Shown here: positions 14,301 through 64,000 of the stretch, one piece after another | Numbering within the stretch: position 1 is the first letter of the stretch | Layout of the letters: each line of letters begins with the position of its first letter | NCBI RefSeq assembly: GCF_020740795.1 | Contig: NC_067286.1 | Coordinates: 37,090,503-37,154,502, forward strand | Reading direction: 5' to 3' | Source: Apus apus | Taxonomy: Eukaryota; Chordata; Aves; Apodiformes; Apodidae | Length of the DNA stretch: 64,000 bases | Notes under the pieces: generated by a model | What the model was told of the DNA's origin: nothing | Database searches by the model: none | The model's input: only the letters and a program-made list of their open reading frames with translations | Translations under genes and position numbers: made by a program

Positions 14301-15669
14301 TTCATTTTGGAAGCTGTATAGGAAACCATTGAAGTTATAGTTGGCAAAGGTATCTTAAATTCATATTGGAGTGTAGTTTGTCTGGATAGAAATACTTCAA
14401 CAGAATCTGCCAATTTTTGTCAAACTTTGGCAGCACACGCATGCTTGCAGATTTTGGTATTTGCCTTAAAGGCACATTTTCATTGTGCCTATTTTCCTTG
14501 TAGCTCCCCCGGTTGGCACCCTGCCTGGCAGACTTCTGCAGCGTGAGGCCTCAGGCTCCCCCAGCTCACAGCAGAGCTAGACGCTCTAGGGCGTAGGACC
14601 TTAGTGCTTGGATGCCCAAGAAAAATATTTCATTCTATGAGACCTTTCAAAATAGCAGCTTTTCAGTCCAGAACATAAGCAGACTTTTCTTAAATTCTAA
14701 TTTATGAACAGCTGATGTTCAAGTTCGTAGGTGTGCTTAGTAAGGTAGCAAAATAATTTACACTTCTATAGTGTATGCTCTCTGTTCTTCACCTAGGTAA
14801 AGCAAAGGTTCAGTGAGAAGCACAGACAAGTACCAGCTCACCCAGTAGACCTCAGTTTCAGCATTCACTTGCTCCATTTGCTAGGAACAAGCGAAGCAAA
14901 AAGCAAGGTGAAACTCTGCATCCCATTTGGGTGTCAAATTTGTAACCACTGAAAAGTGTCTGATCTTCCAAGACAGTTCCTCTGGTTTACATTTGATTTG
15001 GAGAGCTCTTTCCCATCTTGCACATTCACAGTAAACCCCAGGAAAATGATAGTTTTGGTTAGGATGCCATAGGTCTGGTGATGAGGTGGAAGGTCCCCAG
15101 TGCAGTATGTGGCTGGCTCCCTTTGTTGCTAGAATAAATTTTAGCCTATATTTGTGGTAGATAAATAAATAGAAAATCTAGTATCTCAGGGAAAGTGATA
15201 AGTTGAGCAAAATATGGGGTGCCGAACAGATAGAGTGGCAGAGCTCTGTTTTATCTGCAGGAAGCAGAGCTTTTCCAGGATGTCAATATTTTGATAGCTC
15301 TATCTGAATAAAACTACACCATAATTCATAATTACTCAACTCTGATCTTTCTCCCTGTGTCTTACGGACTGAAGTAGTAGATAGGGGTTAACTTGCCTAG
15401 TGATTAATTCTTAAAATTTCCCTAGTTTTCTTTTTTCTCCTTTCTCCCTAATTTAATGGGATGCTAAGTATCTGTTCCCATTAGTCCAGTAAGGGTTTGC
15501 TGCTTTTTTTCAGCTTATCAGCATTTTACATGTCACGTTTCTCGTTTCAGGTGTGAGAAGAAGTGATGATTTATGGAGTAATGTAAATTAAATAACCTGG
15601 TTTGTTTAACCTCTCAAACAAAAAAAAAAAGGCTGTTGACACAAAAACCAGGTGGTTATTGTGTTGCCA

Positions 15670-15677
15670 TGACGTCA
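15670..15677. promoter_or_regulatory. Palindromic CRE (TGACGTCA)
   Basis: An exact full CREB/ATF site with a CAGGTG E-box about 20 bp upstream (near 15650). It is in non-repetitive intergenic sequence without a nearby promoter, so any role would be distal. This rests on motif evidence only. Confidence 0.35.
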
Positions 15678-15735
15678 GGATTTGCAACTTTCTAACTACT
15701 GGAGAGGTGAGATTCTAGGAAGGATTTTCAGTAGT

Positions 15736-15771
15736 GAGGAGAGGAAAGAGGAGGAAGGAGGAAGGGGAAGG
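15736..15771. repeat. 36-nt purine (GA/GGA) tract
   Basis: Uninterrupted A/G on the plus strand, rich in GGA and GAGGA units. Such tracts can form triplex (H-DNA) or bind GAGA-type factors. Confidence 0.85.
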
Positions 15772-18175
15772 CAGAATATCCAACTCATTTTGAAGAGATC
15801 CTGGTAAACTGAGAACAAGGATGATGTAGGATCTGAGACAATGGGACACAAGGCCCACTGACAGCAGTTCCCATCTGTCCTAGGATATGTAGGTGCGGAT
15901 GGATGGTCACATGTGGTTTTTTGCTCACTTGATTTGCTGAGTTAGCTAAACAGCCTGGACAAGACAGCAGATAAAAAAAGTGTATCTGAATGAAAAAAGA
16001 TGGCAGGAGTGAAAAGGGCAACTTAACCAAAATCTGAAGTTATAGCTTCCAAGTATGTGTTGGCTACTTCTCTGCACTCCACAGCTAAGCTTTGACACAA
16101 TAAGCACAACTACAGAACTAAGATTATGTGTATCCATGTGCTTGATGTGCATATGATATGCAGTTTCACAGCAGAAAAGGAAATACCATCAGAAGATCCT
16201 CAGGTCAGTATTTATGTGCAGCATAACTACTGTAGGTTTTGCTTCCGTGATGCATGAACAGCAACTGTTGGCCTAATGGAAAATGTAAAACCCATGGTTA
16301 CATTGCTACAGAGCAGCCTACCATTCCTTTTCTCTGAGTAAAACAAGTGAGGGAAAATCATGTAGGATGACACAATCCCAGATTTGCCTCAGTACACTTT
16401 GATGCTGATGTATCTGGAAGAGCAAGTTTCCATTCAGGCTTTGGGTTAGGAATTAGTGAATTCATCTCTCTGGCTGAACTGCAAACAGTTCAAATTTCAT
16501 AGTGCAACATTTTTGAACAGCAGCAGGGAAAATTTTAATTTATTATATTGGCTAACAGCACATTCTTTTTTGAAAAGCAATATTTGCTCAATTCCTTAAA
16601 GCAACAAAGCAAGCTTCAGTGCTCAAAAAATCCCCCCAAACAGCGATGGGGAGGAAAAAAAATATGCCTCTAGTAATAAAACAAGAGTTCCTTTGAAATC
16701 ATGTTTAGTAGCTAGTCAGAAAGTTTCTCAAAGTAGTACTTTTGTCTCTGTTGGCAAACCGTTTATCAAGAATGCCCCACGACATTAAATACCTTTGTCA
16801 AAATAGGTCTGTGCTTAGCAAACCCTTGTGCATGCTAAACATTGTAATGGTAGAAATCAGCAGATGATGGGTCTTAGTGTAAGTACTCAACATCCTTCCG
16901 TTGTTAAAAGTTGTGTTGGTTTGAGTTTTGTCATCCAGCTTCTTAGAGATGCCTTTATAAACTGCAAAGTAGTTTGCTTTCTCTTTTAATCTCCTGACTA
17001 GTGTCCATGCTTGAGAACATTGTCAGCACGCTATTGGATATTTTTCAGAATTTAACTGTTGCTCCAAATTACCTTTGCTCAAGGGTTGGTACACTAACTG
17101 TAAACAAAACCAAGCCACTAATAAAATCGTGACTCACCTAAATTGATCAACTCAAAACCAGAGCTCTAAATCTGTTACTAGTTAACACAAGAGAATGAGA
17201 CAACAAAACTAAGGCAGTTCTCTTAAGTCACAGCTCCTTATGACCTGTCATGATACCGACATCTGAACAAAGTCTATATGATTCTGATAAATACCTTCAA
17301 TTTCCTTTTAGAAAAGCTACTTAATTTTGATTGACTTCTGGAGTTGTTAAAGAACAGAACATAATTTTTATATATCCATGAGTACACCACTGCACCTTTC
17401 AGTGGACTTGCTTTTAAATATATATATAAACATGTATACACTTTTACTTACAGAATTTGATAACCAGCCTGAGTCTATGCTAATGTTACAGCTCATTTAA
17501 GAGAAAGAATGAGGGTGAATGGAGAAGAACCCAAGAACTGATCAGCAGAGGTTTATTATATGTGACCCTTATCATTGCACACTTCTGCCCCTCATTCCAT
17601 GTAGCTCTTCTTTTTTTAACCTCTCTTCAGTACCTGTGTATCAACTGCTTTATTCAGATAGTCTGTGGCATAAAATAATTTTCAGCTTGCCACTGAGCTA
17701 CTCTGGTACATGTTTTACAGTGCAGCCTGAACTTTTCTCACAGTTAAAGCTAAATGAGTTAGTGTTGGAACACCAAGTAATTGCTAGAAATAAAAGTAAT
17801 ATTTTAAAAGTTTTCAGGGGAAGGAGAGCAGGAGGGATCCATATTACCTTGTCAGGTCATTGGAAGTCAGTGAAAAGCAGACCCATAATATTTTTCTAAA
17901 AAAATTAATTCCCACAAATGTCACCGGTACAAAGTCAGTGTAGTCAACATCTCCACTTCCTCACTATGTTTCAATATTAAACTTATGATTCAAACTCGGT
18001 GCAAGTAGGTTCTAACAAAGTGTGTTTTATAGGTACACAGGATAGCTGGCAGCATTTTCTCACCTACCACATGAGCCTCTTAATGATGAACTACTTTTCT
18101 CCGCTTACTTCTGATACAATTTCAGGGATATTTTAAACAGAAAGATTAATCAAATGAACCTATTTTAACAAGACT

Positions 18176-18181
18176 TTTATT
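18176..18181 (-). terminator. Likely PRKD1 poly(A) signal AATAAA
   Basis: A canonical AATAAA on the minus strand (CAATAAAAGTC context), about 730 nt after the stop codon. A T/G-containing stretch follows 25-45 nt downstream. This is inference: no transcript evidence is available from sequence alone. Confidence 0.6.
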
Positions 18182-18353
18182 GAAAACATACACAATGTCA
18201 ACAAGTTATAAAGCTTCTGAATGTACATATTAGAGAATACTAGTATTAGAGAAGAATATTTTAAGAAAAGGGGAAATACAACCATCATATGCTGCAGTGT
18301 ACATTAAGGCATTTAGGTTTAAGAGCAAGTTATAGTGTTTGTGTACATGTATC

Positions 18354-18361
18354 TATATACA
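18354..18361 (-). promoter_or_regulatory. Pumilio response element in the PRKD1 3' UTR
   Basis: The transcript strand reads UGUAUAUA, an exact match to the UGUANAUA consensus bound by Pumilio proteins, which usually repress or destabilise mRNAs. A single 8-mer in AT-rich sequence can arise by chance. Confidence 0.35.
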
Positions 18362-18907
18362 CAAACATATACGTACAGGTTATCTGATTTGAAACTGTAC
18401 AGTGCTATGCAATTGGGGTTTTTTTGCTTTTTCTATTTTTTTGACACTAAATAAAGCTCTTACCCAAATGGTAGAAGTTGTTCACAGAACAGCAGTTATA
18501 ATCTACTCTTCAAGAGTTTGCATACAATTACAATACTAACGATGCACAAATAAAACCCCCAGATCTTCATGGGAAGTTCTCTCTTACCAAAATGAGGCTC
18601 AAGTAAGAAAAACACTAGTTTGCAAAGGCACCGTGGAGACAGGTTTTAATACATTAAATACAACATGAATCATTCACAATAACAAGTTTAGTGTTTCTGG
18701 GAACTTTTGTAAATACAACACAGTTGGTCACACAAAAATGTTTCTGTTGATTTGTCTTGGCAACTCAGATACATCAACAGTGTAACAGCATAACAGCTTT
18801 GTTCCCATCTGACAGAAAATAATGGCAGTTCTGCAAGGCAAACGTTAAACCTGACCGTATGTATTTATTAATTCCACAGTGTTTTGACAGATTATAAGGG
18901 ATGCATC

Positions 18908-64000
<45,093 letters not shown>

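Larger units (their letters stand above)
3721..18159. other. Intergenic, gene-poor, downstream of the PRKD1 3' end
   Basis: No gene was recognised in 14.4 kb. It contains poly-T (about 3729-3742) and poly-A (about 3847-3863) runs, an A/C-rich low-complexity block (6284-6375), a C run (8377-8391), an inverted repeat (6179-6202), a CRE palindrome (15670-15677) and a purine tract (15736-15771). Open frames up to 137 codons (3884-4297, 11317-11703, 17519-17899) show no domain. In human this side of PRKD1 faces FOXG1 across a gene desert; synteny here is inferred, not seen. Confidence 0.7.
18160..18907 (-). other. PRKD1: PRKD1 3' UTR (about 750 nt)
   Basis: Sequence between the stop codon and the best poly(A) signal. 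It is AT-rich, has no repeat, and contains a Pumilio-type UGUAUAUA motif (18354-18361). An AATAAA about 40 nt after the stop (18864-18869) would give an unusually short UTR if used. The 3' limit is estimated from the signal at 18176-18181 plus 15-20 nt. A longer UTR continuing below 18160 is possible. Confidence 0.7.

Noticed and set aside
17519..17899. 126-codon plus-strand open frame just downstream of the PRKD1 3' end
   Set aside because: No domain and low-complexity hydrophobic start. It would be a convergent neighbour gene, but none is expected here.

Overview
The window looks like a stretch of a bird chromosome. The evidence is one large intron-rich vertebrate gene, AT-rich introns and flanks, no CpG island, and scattered 5'-truncated CR1 LINEs, the dominant retroposon of bird genomes. 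Other CR1-rich sauropsids (turtles, crocodilians) are not excluded, and I cannot name the species.

There is one real protein-coding gene, and it lies on the minus strand. It is PRKD1, encoding serine/threonine protein kinase D1 (PKD1/PKCmu). I traced 16 constitutive exons plus one 24-nt microexon, from 59272 down to the stop codon at 18908-18910. By comparison with the 18-exon human gene these are exons 3 to 18. Every junction keeps frame and gives about 785 codons with the microexon or 777 without. That fits a protein of about 912 residues lacking roughly the first 135. Exons 1 and 2 (N-terminus and ubiquitin-like domain), the promoter and the first introns lie beyond position 64000.

In transcript order the exons encode C1a (exons 3-4), the 14-3-3-type serine linker, an optional 8-residue insert (microexon), C1b (exons 5-6), an acidic linker (exon 7), the PH domain (exons 8-10), a short Ser-rich linker (exon 11), the kinase domain (exons 12-17) and the C-terminal tail ending in a PDZ-type motif (exon 18). 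The C1 domains bind diacylglycerol at membranes, the PH domain restrains the kinase, PKC phosphorylates the activation-loop serines, and the tail carries an autophosphorylation/PDZ site.

Positions 1 to about 18160 are non-coding sequence beyond the PRKD1 3' end. In human the corresponding side is the gene-poor interval towards FOXG1. I see one CR1 copy, simple repeats, an inverted repeat with two E-boxes and a palindromic CRE there, but no gene. Introns hold six more CR1 fragments in both orientations, a (CA)n and a (TTTA)n tract, and an A-rich tract. The most notable points are the in-frame 24-nt microexon at 55571-55594, a GC-AG intron after exon 15, and a CR1 fragment about 45 bp from the exon 7 donor. 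I found no wholly new genetic system.
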